Positions 52,902 through 61,918 of a stretch of 64,000 nucleotides of DNA are shown in pieces. This DNA comes from Hyphomicrobiales bacterium. GTDB taxonomy: Bacteria; Pseudomonadota; Alphaproteobacteria; Rhizobiales; Beijerinckiaceae. The notes under the pieces were generated by a model. The model searched no databases. It saw nothing but the letters and a program-made list of their open reading frames with translations, and was not told the origin of the DNA. The DNA is taken from contig JAGWTW010000006.1 in NCBI GenBank assembly GCA_028868735.1, positions 1-64,000 of the forward strand, in the 5' to 3' direction. The stretch's first letter is position 1. Each line of letters opens with the position of its first letter. The position numbers were made by a program, and so were the translations under genes.

Positions 52902-53801
52902 ATGGGCGCGACACCAGAGGCGAAAAACCCGACGGACCCGGCGCCCGAAGCCGCTTCCGACGGTGTTCTGAAATCGGCGACCGAAGCCGTTGAGCGCTTG
53001 CGGCGGGCGGCGGAGGCCATTTCCGCTGATGCGCAGAGGAAGGCCCGTTGGACGAGCGCCCGCCAGAGGCTGACGTCGTCAATCGCGGATACGAAAAACC
53101 GTCTGCAATCCCTCGATGTAAAAACTGAAGGTTGGGGCAGGGCGGCCGCCGCCTCCGGCCTGTGCGCCGCCATTGCGCTCGCCGCGATTCTCGGCTTGCA
53201 GGACGGTCGTCGCCTGGACGGGGCGAAGCTCACCGCACTGGATTTTGCTGCGCCCTGGAGGCGTTCCGACGAGAGCGTGCGCCAGACCGCCGAAATGCGC
53301 GCGGAGCTTCAGACGCTCCAGCGACAGGTCGCGAGTCTGCATGCCCAGATCCAGAAGCAGGCCGAAGACACGAAGGCCGCGCAGACGCGCACGGCGACCG
53401 CCAACGGACAGGTCGGCGCGCGGATCGACCGGATCGAACGCGACATGGTCGCGCGCGTCGACAAAATCGAGAAAGAAGCCGGAGCGAGGTTCGACCAGCA
53501 GACGGCGCGTCTCGAACGCGTGGAACGGCTCGTCGCCGATCCCGTCGTCACATCTTCGATCCCGAAGACCTCCGCCAACCCGCCGGCCGCTCTGAGGCAG
53601 CCTGCCGCCGGCGCGCCGGCGCGCGACAATTATGTCCTGCGCGGCGTGCACAACGGCGTAGCGGTCGTCCAGACGCGCCAGGGTCTGATCGAGGTCGGGC
53701 CCGGCGACATGATTCCCGGCGTCGGGCGTGTGAAGGCGATCGAGAAGGTCGATGGCCGCTGGGTCGTGGTCATGCGCGACGGCGTGATCGATTCCGACTG
53801 A
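52902..53801 (+). CDS. membrane-anchored coiled-coil protein, unknown
   Basis: The 299-residue protein has a polar N-terminal region, one membrane helix (about 80-99), a long coiled coil (about 123-210; RAELQTLQRQVASLHAQIQ and RVDKIEKEAG) and a C-terminal beta domain (NYVLRGVHNGVAVVQTRQG onward, with PGDMIPGVGRV). That last domain resembles the C-terminal module of pilus-assembly-type periplasmic proteins, which I recall in similar proteins of Hyphomicrobiales. Function unknown; probably periplasmic and oligomeric. ATG 52902 follows AGGAC; a GTG at 52860 is an alternative. Confidence 0.75.
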   Translation: MGATPEAKNPTDPAPEAASDGVLKSATEAVERLRRAAEAISADAQRKARWTSARQRLTSSIADTKNRLQSLDVKTEGWGRAAAASGLCAAIALAAILGLQDGRRLDGAKLTALDFAAPWRRSDESVRQTAEMRAELQTLQRQVASLHAQIQKQAEDTKAAQTRTATANGQVGARIDRIERDMVARVDKIEKEAGARFDQQTARLERVERLVADPVVTSSIPKTSANPPAALRQPAAGAPARDNYVLRGVHNGVAVVQTRQGLIEVGPGDMIPGVGRVKAIEKVDGRWVVVMRDGVIDSD

Positions 53802-53924
53802 GCGGGCAAGCGCCGACGCCGTCGGAAATCCCGTCATAATTCTGTCGTCGGACTTGGCGAAACGAGGACTTGCCTGCTACGGCCTTCCAGTCGTCGCAAT
53901 CTCCGCCCCGCAGCAGAAAGTCCC

Positions 53925-55661
53925 ATGGCCGCACGTCCCGTCGCATCGCCGGCTTTGGCGGCTCGCGCTCTGCCCAACCAATGGGACGCGATCGCGCTGT
54001 TTCTGGTGTTCGGCGCGCTGGTTCTGATCGTGCAGGGGTCGCGCGGCATGACTGCGCCGCTCGCAGCTCCGGTGACAGCCGCTCTGTCGCTCGATTACGC
54101 GAACCTGCCGTATTATGCGCTACGTACGACGCTGCGCATGTTTGCGGCCATCCTCTGTTCGCTCGTCTTTACCTTCACCTACGCGACGGTCGCGGCCAAG
54201 AGCCGGCGCGCCGAACTCGTTCTCATTCCGCTTCTCGACGTTCTGCAATCGGTTCCGGTCCTCGGGTTTCTCTCGTTCACGGTGACCTTCTTTCTCGGAT
54301 TGTTCCCCGGTTCGACCCTCGGCGCCGAATGCGCTGCGATTTTTGCGATCTTTACCGGTCAGGCCTGGAATATGGCCTTCTCGTTCTATCAATCGCTGCG
54401 GACCGTGCCGCGCGATCTCGAGGAAGTCTCGCGCGGTTTCCAATTGTCGGGCTGGCAAAAATTCTGGCAGCTCGAAACGCCGTTCGCCATGCCGGGCCTC
54501 ATCTGGAACACGATGATGTCGATGTCCGGCGGCTGGTTCTTCGTGGTCGCTTCCGAGGCGATTTCGGTTGGCGACACGACGATCAAACTGCCCGGCATCG
54601 GCTCCTATCTCGCGCTTGCGATCGAACAGCGACGGATCGATTGCGTGATCGCCGCGGTCGTGGCGATGGCGATCGTCATTCTGCTGTACGACCAGATCAT
54701 CTTCCGACCGCTGGTCGCGTTCTCGGACAAGTTCCGGGTGGAGTTGACAGCCTCGCAGACCGAAGCGCGCTCGCTCGTGCGCGACCTCTTCCTGCGCACG
54801 CGGTGGCTCAGGCAGGTCACGCGCGCGCCCGCGCGGGTGTTGCACCGTATTTCGCTCTGGCGGTTCGAACCGCCGCCTGCAATTGCGCGGATTTCGACGG
54901 AGTTGCCAATCCCCGCGCGCGCGTTCGATGTCATCTGGCTGACGCTGGTCGCGGCAGGAGCGGCGTATTCGCTCTGGCTCGTCTATTCCTTCGTTGGCGC
55001 CGACCTCGGGCTCGCGGATGTAGGCGAGGCGGTCGGCGTCACTTTCATCACGATGATTCGCGTCTTTCTTTTGATCGCGCTGGCGAGCCTCGTATGGGTG
55101 CCGGTCTCGATCTGGATCGGCCTGCGTCCGGCGCTCGCCGAGAAGGCGCAGCCGCTCGCGCAATTCCTCGCGGCGTTTCCCGCCAATGTGCTTTTTCCCG
55201 TCGCGGTCGTCGGGATCGTCAAGCTCTCGCTAAACCCGGATATTTGGCTGTCGCTGCTGATCGTGTTCGGCACTCAGTGGTACATCGTGTTCAACGTCAT
55301 CGCGGGCGCGACCGCCTTTCCGAACGATCTGAAGGAGGCTGCCGCGAATTTCCAGATTCGCGGCTGGGACTGGTGGCGCAAGGTCATCCTGCCGGGCGTG
55401 TTTCCCTATTACGTCACCGGCGCGCTGACGGCGTCCGGCGGTTCGTGGAACGCGGCGATCGTCGCCGAATATGTGAAATGGGGCGACGACACCGTTTCCG
55501 CGCACGGGATCGGCGCCTATATCGCCAAGGCGACGGCCGCCGGCGACTATCCGCGCATCGTACTCGGCGTCTGCGTGATGTCGATCTTCGTCATTCTGTT
55601 CAACCGCCTTTTGTGGCGTCCGCTGTTCGCCTACGGCGAACGCAAGCTGCGACTGTCCTGA
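53925..55661 (+). CDS. anion-type ABC transporter permease, duplicated
   Basis: The 578-residue inner-membrane protein contains two complete permease modules in tandem, each with an EAA-type loop: DLEEVSRGFQLSGWQKFWQLETPFAMPGL in the first and DLKEAAANFQIRGWDWWRKVILPGVFPYY in the second. This fits the duplicated permease group of nitrate/sulfonate/bicarbonate-type importers. No binding-protein gene is adjacent. The ATPase follows after eight bases. Confidence 0.9.
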   Translation: MAARPVASPALAARALPNQWDAIALFLVFGALVLIVQGSRGMTAPLAAPVTAALSLDYANLPYYALRTTLRMFAAILCSLVFTFTYATVAAKSRRAELVLIPLLDVLQSVPVLGFLSFTVTFFLGLFPGSTLGAECAAIFAIFTGQAWNMAFSFYQSLRTVPRDLEEVSRGFQLSGWQKFWQLETPFAMPGLIWNTMMSMSGGWFFVVASEAISVGDTTIKLPGIGSYLALAIEQRRIDCVIAAVVAMAIVILLYDQIIFRPLVAFSDKFRVELTASQTEARSLVRDLFLRTRWLRQVTRAPARVLHRISLWRFEPPPAIARISTELPIPARAFDVIWLTLVAAGAAYSLWLVYSFVGADLGLADVGEAVGVTFITMIRVFLLIALASLVWVPVSIWIGLRPALAEKAQPLAQFLAAFPANVLFPVAVVGIVKLSLNPDIWLSLLIVFGTQWYIVFNVIAGATAFPNDLKEAAANFQIRGWDWWRKVILPGVFPYYVTGALTASGGSWNAAIVAEYVKWGDDTVSAHGIGAYIAKATAAGDYPRIVLGVCVMSIFVILFNRLLWRPLFAYGERKLRLS

Positions 55662-55669
55662 GGTCCGCC

Positions 55670-56974
55670 ATGCTCGACAACAAATCTCTCCTGATCGACA
55701 TACGCGACGTCAGTCAGACCTATCAGAAAGCGTCAGGCGAAGCCGGCCACCCAGTGCTCGACGGCGTGTCGCTTTCGATCCGCGACGGCGAGATCGTCGG
55801 CTTGCTCGGGCGGTCCGGTTGCGGGAAATCGACGTTGCTGCGCATCGTCGCCGGCCTCAACCGGCCCTCGAAAGGCGAAGTCGACTATCTCGGTCAGCGC
55901 ATCGATGGGCCGGCAGACGGCATCGCGATGGTGTTCCAGAGCTTCGCGCTGTTTCCGTGGCTGACCGTGCTCGAAAACGTCGAGATCGGCTTGCGCGCCA
56001 AAAAAGTGCCGGAAGACGAATCGCGCCGCCGCGCGCTGCAGGCGATCGATCTTATCGGTCTCGACGGTTTCGAAAGCGCATATCCCAAGGAATTGTCGGG
56101 CGGCATGCGCCAGCGCGTCGGTTTCGCGCGCGCGCTGGTCGTGCATCCCAACCTGCTGTTGATGGACGAACCGTTTTCGGCGCTGGACGTGCTCACCGCG
56201 GAGACCTTGCGCACCGACCTGCTCGATCTGTGGGTCGAGGGCCGCATGCCCATCAAGTCGATCCTGATGGTGACGCACAATATCGAGGAGGCGGTGCTGA
56301 TGTGCGACCGAATCGTCGTGCTGTCCTCCAATCCGGGCCGCATCTCCGCGCAGATCAACGTCGACATGCCCCATCCCCGCAATCGTCTCGATCCGGAATT
56401 CCGGCAGCTGGTCGATCACATCTACGCGCTGATGACGAAGCGCGACGATCCCGCCAAGCGTGAAGGCCTGTTCCCGGGACTGGGACTCGGCATGTCGCTG
56501 CCGCTCGTTTCGACCAACACGCTCGCGGGCATGATGGAGGAGGTCGCGGCCGAGCCCTACAACGGCAAGGCCGACCTTCCTGCGCTCGCCGATACATTGC
56601 AGATGGAGATCGACGATCTCTTTCCCGTGGCGGAAACGCTGCAGCTCCTGCGCTTCGCCGAACTCGCGGAAGGCGACATCAAGTTGACGCCGGCCGGCCG
56701 ACGCTTCGCCGAATCCGAGGTCGACGTGCGCAAGCGCCTGTTCGGCGACCACCTGCTCGCCTATGTCCCGCTCGCGCAACGCATTCGCCGCGTGCTGGAC
56801 GAACGCCCCTCGCATCACGCGCCCGCGACCCGTTTTCGCGAGGAGCTCGAAGATTACATGAGCGAGGACTACGCCGACACGACGCTGCGCTCGGTGACCA
56901 CCTGGGGCCGCTACGGCGAGTTGTTCGCCTATGACGAGACCTCGCAGTCCTTCAGCCTGGAAAATCCGCAGTAG
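55670..56974 (+). CDS. ABC transporter ATPase with C-terminal AAA-associated domain
   Basis: The 434-residue protein has a nitrate/taurine-type ATPase (about 1-265): Walker A GRSGCGKST, Q-loop FQSFALFPWLTV, signature LSGGMRQRVGFARAL and Walker B LLLMDEPFSALD. A C-terminal domain of about 150 residues (GLFPGLGLGMSLPLVSTN onward, then LLRFAELAEGDIKLTPAGRRFA) is the AAA-associated domain found on a subset of such ATPases, where it is thought to regulate transport. It pairs with the duplicated permease upstream. Confidence 0.9.
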   Translation: MLDNKSLLIDIRDVSQTYQKASGEAGHPVLDGVSLSIRDGEIVGLLGRSGCGKSTLLRIVAGLNRPSKGEVDYLGQRIDGPADGIAMVFQSFALFPWLTVLENVEIGLRAKKVPEDESRRRALQAIDLIGLDGFESAYPKELSGGMRQRVGFARALVVHPNLLLMDEPFSALDVLTAETLRTDLLDLWVEGRMPIKSILMVTHNIEEAVLMCDRIVVLSSNPGRISAQINVDMPHPRNRLDPEFRQLVDHIYALMTKRDDPAKREGLFPGLGLGMSLPLVSTNTLAGMMEEVAAEPYNGKADLPALADTLQMEIDDLFPVAETLQLLRFAELAEGDIKLTPAGRRFAESEVDVRKRLFGDHLLAYVPLAQRIRRVLDERPSHHAPATRFREELEDYMSEDYADTTLRSVTTWGRYGELFAYDETSQSFSLENPQ

Positions 56975-57043
56975 TTCAACGCGACATTGGCGAGCGCCGG
57001 CCGCGTCTGCTATTTGCTGGCGGGAGCACTGGAGTTTCCCGAA

Positions 57044-57367
57044 ATGTCGAACGAAGTGGAAGACGTCAGCCTCGAGGACGTGAAGCGCGGTCTCGCCGAC
57101 GGCTCGATCGTCCTGATCGACGTCCGCGAACCCAACGAATGGGCGGCCGGGCACATCAACGGGGCGCGCCTCAATCCGCTCTCTACGTTCGATGTCTCCG
57201 CGATACCCCAGGAGCCCGGCAAGAAAGTCGTCTTCCACTGCCGCTCAGGCAAGCGCACCTTGCAGGCCATCGCGCGCGCGCATGAGGCCGGCCGCACCGA
57301 TCTCAATGCGCATTTCGGCGGATCGATGCTCGCCTGGGAAGCGGCCGGCGAACCGGTCGAGCGGTAA
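57044..57367 (+). CDS. rhodanese-like domain protein
   Basis: The 107-residue single rhodanese domain has VLIDVREPNEWAAGHINGARLNP and the active-site Cys in VVFHCRSGKRTL. It ends in GGSMLAWEAAGEPVE. Likely a cytoplasmic sulfur carrier. It starts 69 bases after the ABC ATPase with its own GGAG-type signal, and may or may not be cotranscribed. It is a second rhodanese in the window and differs clearly from that at 13388. Confidence 0.92.
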   Translation: MSNEVEDVSLEDVKRGLADGSIVLIDVREPNEWAAGHINGARLNPLSTFDVSAIPQEPGKKVVFHCRSGKRTLQAIARAHEAGRTDLNAHFGGSMLAWEAAGEPVER

Positions 57368-57729
57368 CAGGACGAGCGTCCGAACTCAATCGACGGCCGC
57401 GGCTCGATGCGAGCGCGTTTCAATGCCCCGGACGAGAGATCGAAGCCAGGGATATGCCGGTCGATCTGCCACGGATCTGATCGAAGCCGGCTCACGGAGC
57501 CGTGTCGAATCGCCCAGGCCGCCCGGCGTGGCCGAATTCCGGCGTAGGCCGCATGTCAGACGCTGTCGGGGCGATTCAGCAAGCCAGGTCCGACCGCTGT
57601 CTGTCTTGTCGGATATTTCGCGGAGAGACCGAGCTGGTTGCTCGCCGACATAATGTTTCTTACGGTGTGCGCGCCTCCGCAAATCGGACTCAAAGGATTC
57701 TCGTTTTCTGGCAGGCCTCGGGGGGGAGC
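57368..57729. other. 362-base region before the adhesin gene
   Basis: No gene is supported here. Frames cross it, including an upstream extension of the adhesin frame to 57502, but they have no family resemblance and no ribosome-binding site. The last part (around 57640-57720) is poorer in GC and is the probable promoter region of the adhesin. No repeat or operator palindrome was recognised. Confidence 0.5.
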
Positions 57730-60195
57730 ATGGGCAGGCGGCACGTTGATCGACCGTCATTGACGGCGCGCTGTTCGCGCACCGCGCTGCTGGGCGCGCT
57801 CGCGGGACTGTCCGGCGCGATAGCCTCGGGAATGGCGCGCGCCGAAATCTGCGCCGCGGACCCTTCGGGCCTGCCCGGCTCTGGAGGCAACGGCTCAAGC
57901 GATGGCGGCGGCTCTGTCGGCAGGGTCTATAACCTCGCGTGCGGCGCGGCGAACTTGGCGTCGGCGTCGGGCTCGACGGCAGTCGGCTCTGCCAATTATG
58001 CGACCAATTCGAATACGACCGCCGTCGGCGCCGGCAATATCGCCTCGGGTTTGCAGGCGACGGCGGTCGGCTTCAACAACACCGCCAACGCAACCTACGC
58101 GAGCGCATTCGGCGGCGTTAACAGTGCGTCCGGCGCATTTTCGACTGCGATCGGCCTCGGCAATACCGCGACCAACGCTTTCGATACGGCGATCGGCGCC
58201 GGTAATGTCGCGACCGGGCGCGACGCGGGCAGCGGGGCTGGAGGCGCGGCGTTCGCCGCAGGCAGCGGCAGCGCAGCGAACGGCTACGGCGCTGTGGCGA
58301 TCGGCGCCCCGGCTTCCGCGACTGGCGCGGGCGCGACCGCCTTCGGCGCCAATGTGACCGCCACCGGCGACGGCGCGGTCGCGCAGGGCTTCAACGATAC
58401 GGCATCGGGCCGCGCCGCGGTCGCAATCGGCAATGGCGCGCAAGCGAGGACCGACGCCTCTGTCGCAATCGGACTAACGGCGATCGCCGCCGGCGCGCAG
58501 AACATCGCGATCGGCAACGGCGCCGCGACCGACGCCAGTTTCGGCAATGTCGCAATCGGCAATAACGCCGCTACATCGGGCGGCGGCTATTCGACGGCGA
58601 TCGGGCAATTCGCACGGGCCACCGGATTTGCAGGGACTGCGCTCGGCAACGGCACGCTGGCGAACGGTTACAATTCGACGGCGGTCGGTACGGGCGCGGG
58701 CCTGACGACCGGCGGCGTCGGCGGCGGATCGACGGCGATCGGCGCCAATGTGTCGGCGCCGGGGACCGACGCATTCGCCGCTGGCGGCTCGACCGCAACG
58801 ACCGGCGCCAAGGCGAGCGGCAATTCGTCCGTCGCGATCGGCGGCGCCGACACGGTCGGCAAGGCGGCCGCGAGCCTCGTTGGCGCAGAGGCGTCGGTCG
58901 CGATTGGCGGCGGCGCCAACGGCGGGGCAGGGGCCGGCGCCGGCGGCGTCGGTTCGGTTGCGATCGGCGGCTCCAACGCCGCCGGCGCCGGCGCCACGAC
59001 CGCTGCGGGCGCCGCCGGCTCCGTCGCGATCGGCGGCGCGAACGGGACGGTGTCCGGCGCCAGCGCCAGCGCCGCGGGCGCCATCGCAATCGGCAATGGG
59101 GCCGGCGCGTCGGCCGCAAAAGCGTCGGCGTTCGGTCAAGGCGCGACCGCGGCCTTTTCCGGCTCCACTGCGCTCGGAACCGGCGCCGCTACGACGCTGG
59201 CGAACCAGATGGCGCTCGGATCCGCGTCGACGATCTACACGGCGGCCGGAATCGACGTCGCCAGCACGGCCGCGCAGACAGGACCGACCAACTTCGTCAC
59301 TGCGGACGCGAACGGCACGCTGGGCATATCGAGTTTCAACCCTTCCGCCGTTGCGATCGCCTCGGGCGGAGCGGGCGGCAACACGGCGACCGGCTCCGGC
59401 GCGATCGCCATCGGCTTGCGGCAGATTGCGGTCGGCGCAGGCGCCGTCGCGATCGGCGACCCGAACAGCGCGGCGGGACCTGGCGCCGTTGCGATCGGCG
59501 CCAACAATACTTCGAATGGCCAAGGCGCGCTGGCCTTGGGCAATTCGAACAACGCGACCGGCCAGGGGTCGATCGCCCTGGGCAACGGCAGCGCGGCGAC
59601 GTCCGACGGCGGCGTGGCGATCGGCGACAGCGCGACGGCTGGCGGCGCCGCGTTGGCGCTCGGGCGCAACGCTCAGGCGACCTTCGCCGGTTCGACGGCG
59701 CTCGGCGTCGGCGCGACGGCGACGATGGCCAACCAGGTTGTGATCGGAACCGCCGGAAACGTCTATACGGCGCCCGGCGTCGCGACGACCAGTACGGCGG
59801 CGCAGGTCGGCGCGACGAATTTCGTCACATCGGACGCCAACGGCACGCTGGGCGTCGCCTCGTTCGGCCCAGGCGCGCTCGCCGGTCTGCAATCGTCGAT
59901 CAATACGCTCGCGGCCGGCGAATCCGGGCTGCAACAGCAAATCTACGATCTCGGCAAATCGGTTCGGCGCGGCTACGAGGGCACGGCGATCGCGCTCGCC
60001 ACGACCGGGCCGGCGCTTCCCGACAACAAGAAATTCTCAGTGTCTGCGCATTATGGTCAGTTCCGCGGCGAGCATGCGCTCGGCGCGGCGGCCCAAATCC
60101 GCATCAGCGACGCGCTGGTTGTCGACGCCGGAATCGGCGCAGGGTTGAAACGCGGCGGCATCGGCGGGCGCGCCGGAGCGACGCTGGCATGGTGA
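57730..60195 (+). CDS. YadA-like trimeric autotransporter adhesin
   Basis: The 821-residue protein has an N-terminal signal (hydrophobic run LLGALAGLSGAIASGMA, cleavage near ARAEI). Its long head (about 50-720) is built of YadA-type repeats with an Ala-x-Gly / Ser-x-Ala-x-Gly period (ATAVGFNNTA, STAIGLGNTA), and a short helical neck is followed by a C-terminal membrane anchor of four strands (VSAHYGQFRGEHALGAAAQI to RAGATLAW). A 61-residue block is duplicated (59158-59340 and 59683-59865). There is almost no coiled-coil stalk. Three chains would form one outer-membrane barrel. ATG 57730 has GGGGGGAG upstream; the stop overlaps the next gene. Confidence 0.9.
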   Translation: MGRRHVDRPSLTARCSRTALLGALAGLSGAIASGMARAEICAADPSGLPGSGGNGSSDGGGSVGRVYNLACGAANLASASGSTAVGSANYATNSNTTAVGAGNIASGLQATAVGFNNTANATYASAFGGVNSASGAFSTAIGLGNTATNAFDTAIGAGNVATGRDAGSGAGGAAFAAGSGSAANGYGAVAIGAPASATGAGATAFGANVTATGDGAVAQGFNDTASGRAAVAIGNGAQARTDASVAIGLTAIAAGAQNIAIGNGAATDASFGNVAIGNNAATSGGGYSTAIGQFARATGFAGTALGNGTLANGYNSTAVGTGAGLTTGGVGGGSTAIGANVSAPGTDAFAAGGSTATTGAKASGNSSVAIGGADTVGKAAASLVGAEASVAIGGGANGGAGAGAGGVGSVAIGGSNAAGAGATTAAGAAGSVAIGGANGTVSGASASAAGAIAIGNGAGASAAKASAFGQGATAAFSGSTALGTGAATTLANQMALGSASTIYTAAGIDVASTAAQTGPTNFVTADANGTLGISSFNPSAVAIASGGAGGNTATGSGAIAIGLRQIAVGAGAVAIGDPNSAAGPGAVAIGANNTSNGQGALALGNSNNATGQGSIALGNGSAATSDGGVAIGDSATAGGAALALGRNAQATFAGSTALGVGATATMANQVVIGTAGNVYTAPGVATTSTAAQVGATNFVTSDANGTLGVASFGPGALAGLQSSINTLAAGESGLQQQIYDLGKSVRRGYEGTAIALATTGPALPDNKKFSVSAHYGQFRGEHALGAAAQIRISDALVVDAGIGAGLKRGGIGGRAGATLAW
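59158..59340 (+). repeat. copy 1 of a 61-codon block in the adhesin
   Basis: The block runs from FSGSTALGTG to DANGTLGISSF and recurs as FAGSTALGVG to DANGTLGVASF at 59683-59865, in frame and 525 bases later. Shared phrases are STAAQ and TNFVT. Duplicated head-connector blocks of this kind set the length of trimeric adhesins. Confidence 0.85.
59683..59865 (+). repeat. copy 2 of a 61-codon block in the adhesin
   Basis: Second copy of the block described at 59158-59340. It directly precedes the neck and membrane anchor, while the first copy sits inside the head, so the protein has two successive head-connector units. Confidence 0.85.
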
Positions 60196-60773
60196 ACGCC
60201 TCCAGCGCTGTGAGAGCGGCGTCTCTGGCGCTGGCGACTTTCTTATTCGCCGGCGGCTTCGCGCAGTCCGTCGCCCAGACGCCGGCCGCATCGACTCATC
60301 AGGCGCAGATAGACCGCAATGGCCTGCTCATTCTCATCAAGTCGACGTTGATCGGGCTCGATCAGGCGAACAAGACCGGCAATTATTCCGTCCTGCGCGA
60401 CCTTGCGGCGCCGAGCTTCGCAATGGCGAACAACGCCGCTCGGCTCGCCGAAATATTCGCCAACTTGAGGCGCGACAAGATCGATCTGTCCGGCGTGCTG
60501 GTGCTGGAGCCCCAGTTGAGCGTGCTGCCCGAGATCACGCCGCAGGGCATGTTGCATTTTGCCGGATTCTTTCCGTCCGCGCCGACGCAGATCAATTTCG
60601 AGATGTTGTTTGCGCCAATCGAGGGTCAATGGCGTCTGTTCGGCGTTTCGACCAATCTCGGTTCTTCGACGCCGGCCCCGCCGCAACCGCCGACGCCGCA
60701 AGCGGCGGCCTCTACGCCAGCCAGGCCGGCGGCACATGCGGCGACCAAGAAGAGCGCGCCTGAAAAGCGCTGA
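60189..60773 (+). CDS. secreted protein of unknown function, overlaps adhesin gene
   Basis: The 194-residue protein has a signal peptide (cleaved near SVAQT), a compact domain of about 115 residues with IKSTLIGLDQANKTGNYSVLR, PSFAMANNAARLAEIF and FEMLFAPIEGQWRLFGVST, and a Pro/Ala-rich C-terminal tail ending in a basic patch. The domain has the look of an NTF2-like or DUF4864-type fold, but this is weak. Its ATG lies inside the adhesin gene (seven-base overlap), so the two are translated together and it may assist the adhesin. Confidence 0.75.
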   Translation: MVNASSAVRAASLALATFLFAGGFAQSVAQTPAASTHQAQIDRNGLLILIKSTLIGLDQANKTGNYSVLRDLAAPSFAMANNAARLAEIFANLRRDKIDLSGVLVLEPQLSVLPEITPQGMLHFAGFFPSAPTQINFEMLFAPIEGQWRLFGVSTNLGSSTPAPPQPPTPQAAASTPARPAAHAATKKSAPEKR

Positions 60774-60785
60774 CGCGCTGCGCCA

Positions 60786-61811
60786 TCAGCCCGACTTCCG
60801 CTCCTTCAGCCCGACCCAGAACCGCCGCCGGTCCGATCGACGCAGCACGTCGATCGCGATCGTGCGCCCGATGCGGTCGGCGTCGAGCAGGCGCACGATG
60901 TCGTCGGCGCCGGCGACCGCCGCGCCGTCGATCGACAGGATGATGTCGCCCGTCAGCATGCCGGCTTCGTCCGCCGGACCGCCGCGTTCGACAGCGGTGA
61001 TCACCGCGCCGGTGGCCTGCGCAAGCCCGAGCCGCAACGCGATCCTGCGGGGCAGCGGCAGCGTGCCGGCGCCGACGCCGAGGAAGGCGCGCCGCACCCG
61101 GCCGTGACGGATGAGTTCGCCGAGCACGAACTGCGCCGTATTGGACGCCACCGCGAAACAGATGCCCTGCGCGCCCATGATGACGGCGGTGTTGATCCCG
61201 ATGATCTCGCCTGCGCTCGAGACGAGCGGGCCGCCGGAATTGCCGGGATTGAGCGCGGCGTCGGTCTGGATCACGTCGTCGATCATGCGCCCGTTTTTCG
61301 CGCGCAAGGTTCGCCCGAGCGCGGATACGACGCCCGCGGTCACGGTCGCGTCGAATCCCAGCGGATTGCCGATGGCGATGGCAATCTGGCCGCGCTTGAG
61401 CTTGCGCGAGTCGCCGAGCCGCGCGGCCGGCAGCAGCTCGTTTTCGTCGATGCGCAGAAGGGCGAGGTCGGTGTCGGGATCGTCGCCCAGCACGCGCGCC
61501 GAAAAACTGCGGCCGTCGAGCGTGGCCACCTCCGCACGGCGGCCGGCGGACACGACGTGGCTGTTGGTGAGCACGAGGCCGTCGGGCGAAACGATGACGC
61601 CCGAACCGGAGCCTGCGCGCCTGCCGTCGCCATGGGCGAGATCGATGCGCACGACGCTCGGGCCGACGGCGTCGACCACGCCCGTCACCGTGCGCGAATA
61701 AGCGTCCAGAAGTTGAGGATCGGCGAGCTTTGGCTGCGACGCTGCTATATCGCCGTCCGGAACCGGGTGCGTGTCCTCGTCGAGGACGAAGGAAGGAGAA
61801 ATGTCGAGCAT
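60786..61811 (-). CDS. DegP/HtrA-like S1C serine protease with PDZ domain
   Basis: The 341-residue protein has a trypsin-like domain with His in TNSHVV, Asp in DTDLALL and Ser in NPGNSGGPL, followed by one PDZ domain (VITAVERGGPADEAGMLTGD, ILSIDG). HtrA proteases degrade or refold damaged proteins, mostly in the periplasm. From ATG 61811 no signal peptide or membrane helix is visible, and an upstream ATG at 61853 adds none, so it is either cytoplasmic or its true start was missed. It is divergent from the binding protein at 61919. Confidence 0.9.
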   Translation of the reverse strand: MLDISPSFVLDEDTHPVPDGDIAASQPKLADPQLLDAYSRTVTGVVDAVGPSVVRIDLAHGDGRRAGSGSGVIVSPDGLVLTNSHVVSAGRRAEVATLDGRSFSARVLGDDPDTDLALLRIDENELLPAARLGDSRKLKRGQIAIAIGNPLGFDATVTAGVVSALGRTLRAKNGRMIDDVIQTDAALNPGNSGGPLVSSAGEIIGINTAVIMGAQGICFAVASNTAQFVLGELIRHGRVRRAFLGVGAGTLPLPRRIALRLGLAQATGAVITAVERGGPADEAGMLTGDIILSIDGAAVAGADDIVRLLDADRIGRTIAIDVLRRSDRRRFWVGLKERKSG

Positions 61812-61918
61812 AGCGGTGGATATGGGGATTGCGCCCCTCGGCGCAAAGCCCATTGATCGTCCCGCGCTTTCGTCCGACAATCCTCGGGAGCGGGCGTCCG
61901 ACCCGCAGGGAGGCTCCA

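Noticed and set aside
57900-59860. Repeated short motifs that could suggest a CRISPR or satellite array
   Set aside because: The period follows codons of YadA-type head repeats and the unit length is not constant. There are no direct repeats with unique spacers and no cas genes.
58474-59940. Long minus-strand open frame across the adhesin head
   Set aside because: It mirrors the repetitive adhesin codons, with an Arg/Ala/Asp-rich product. The plus-strand gene has a signal peptide, YadA repeats and an anchor.
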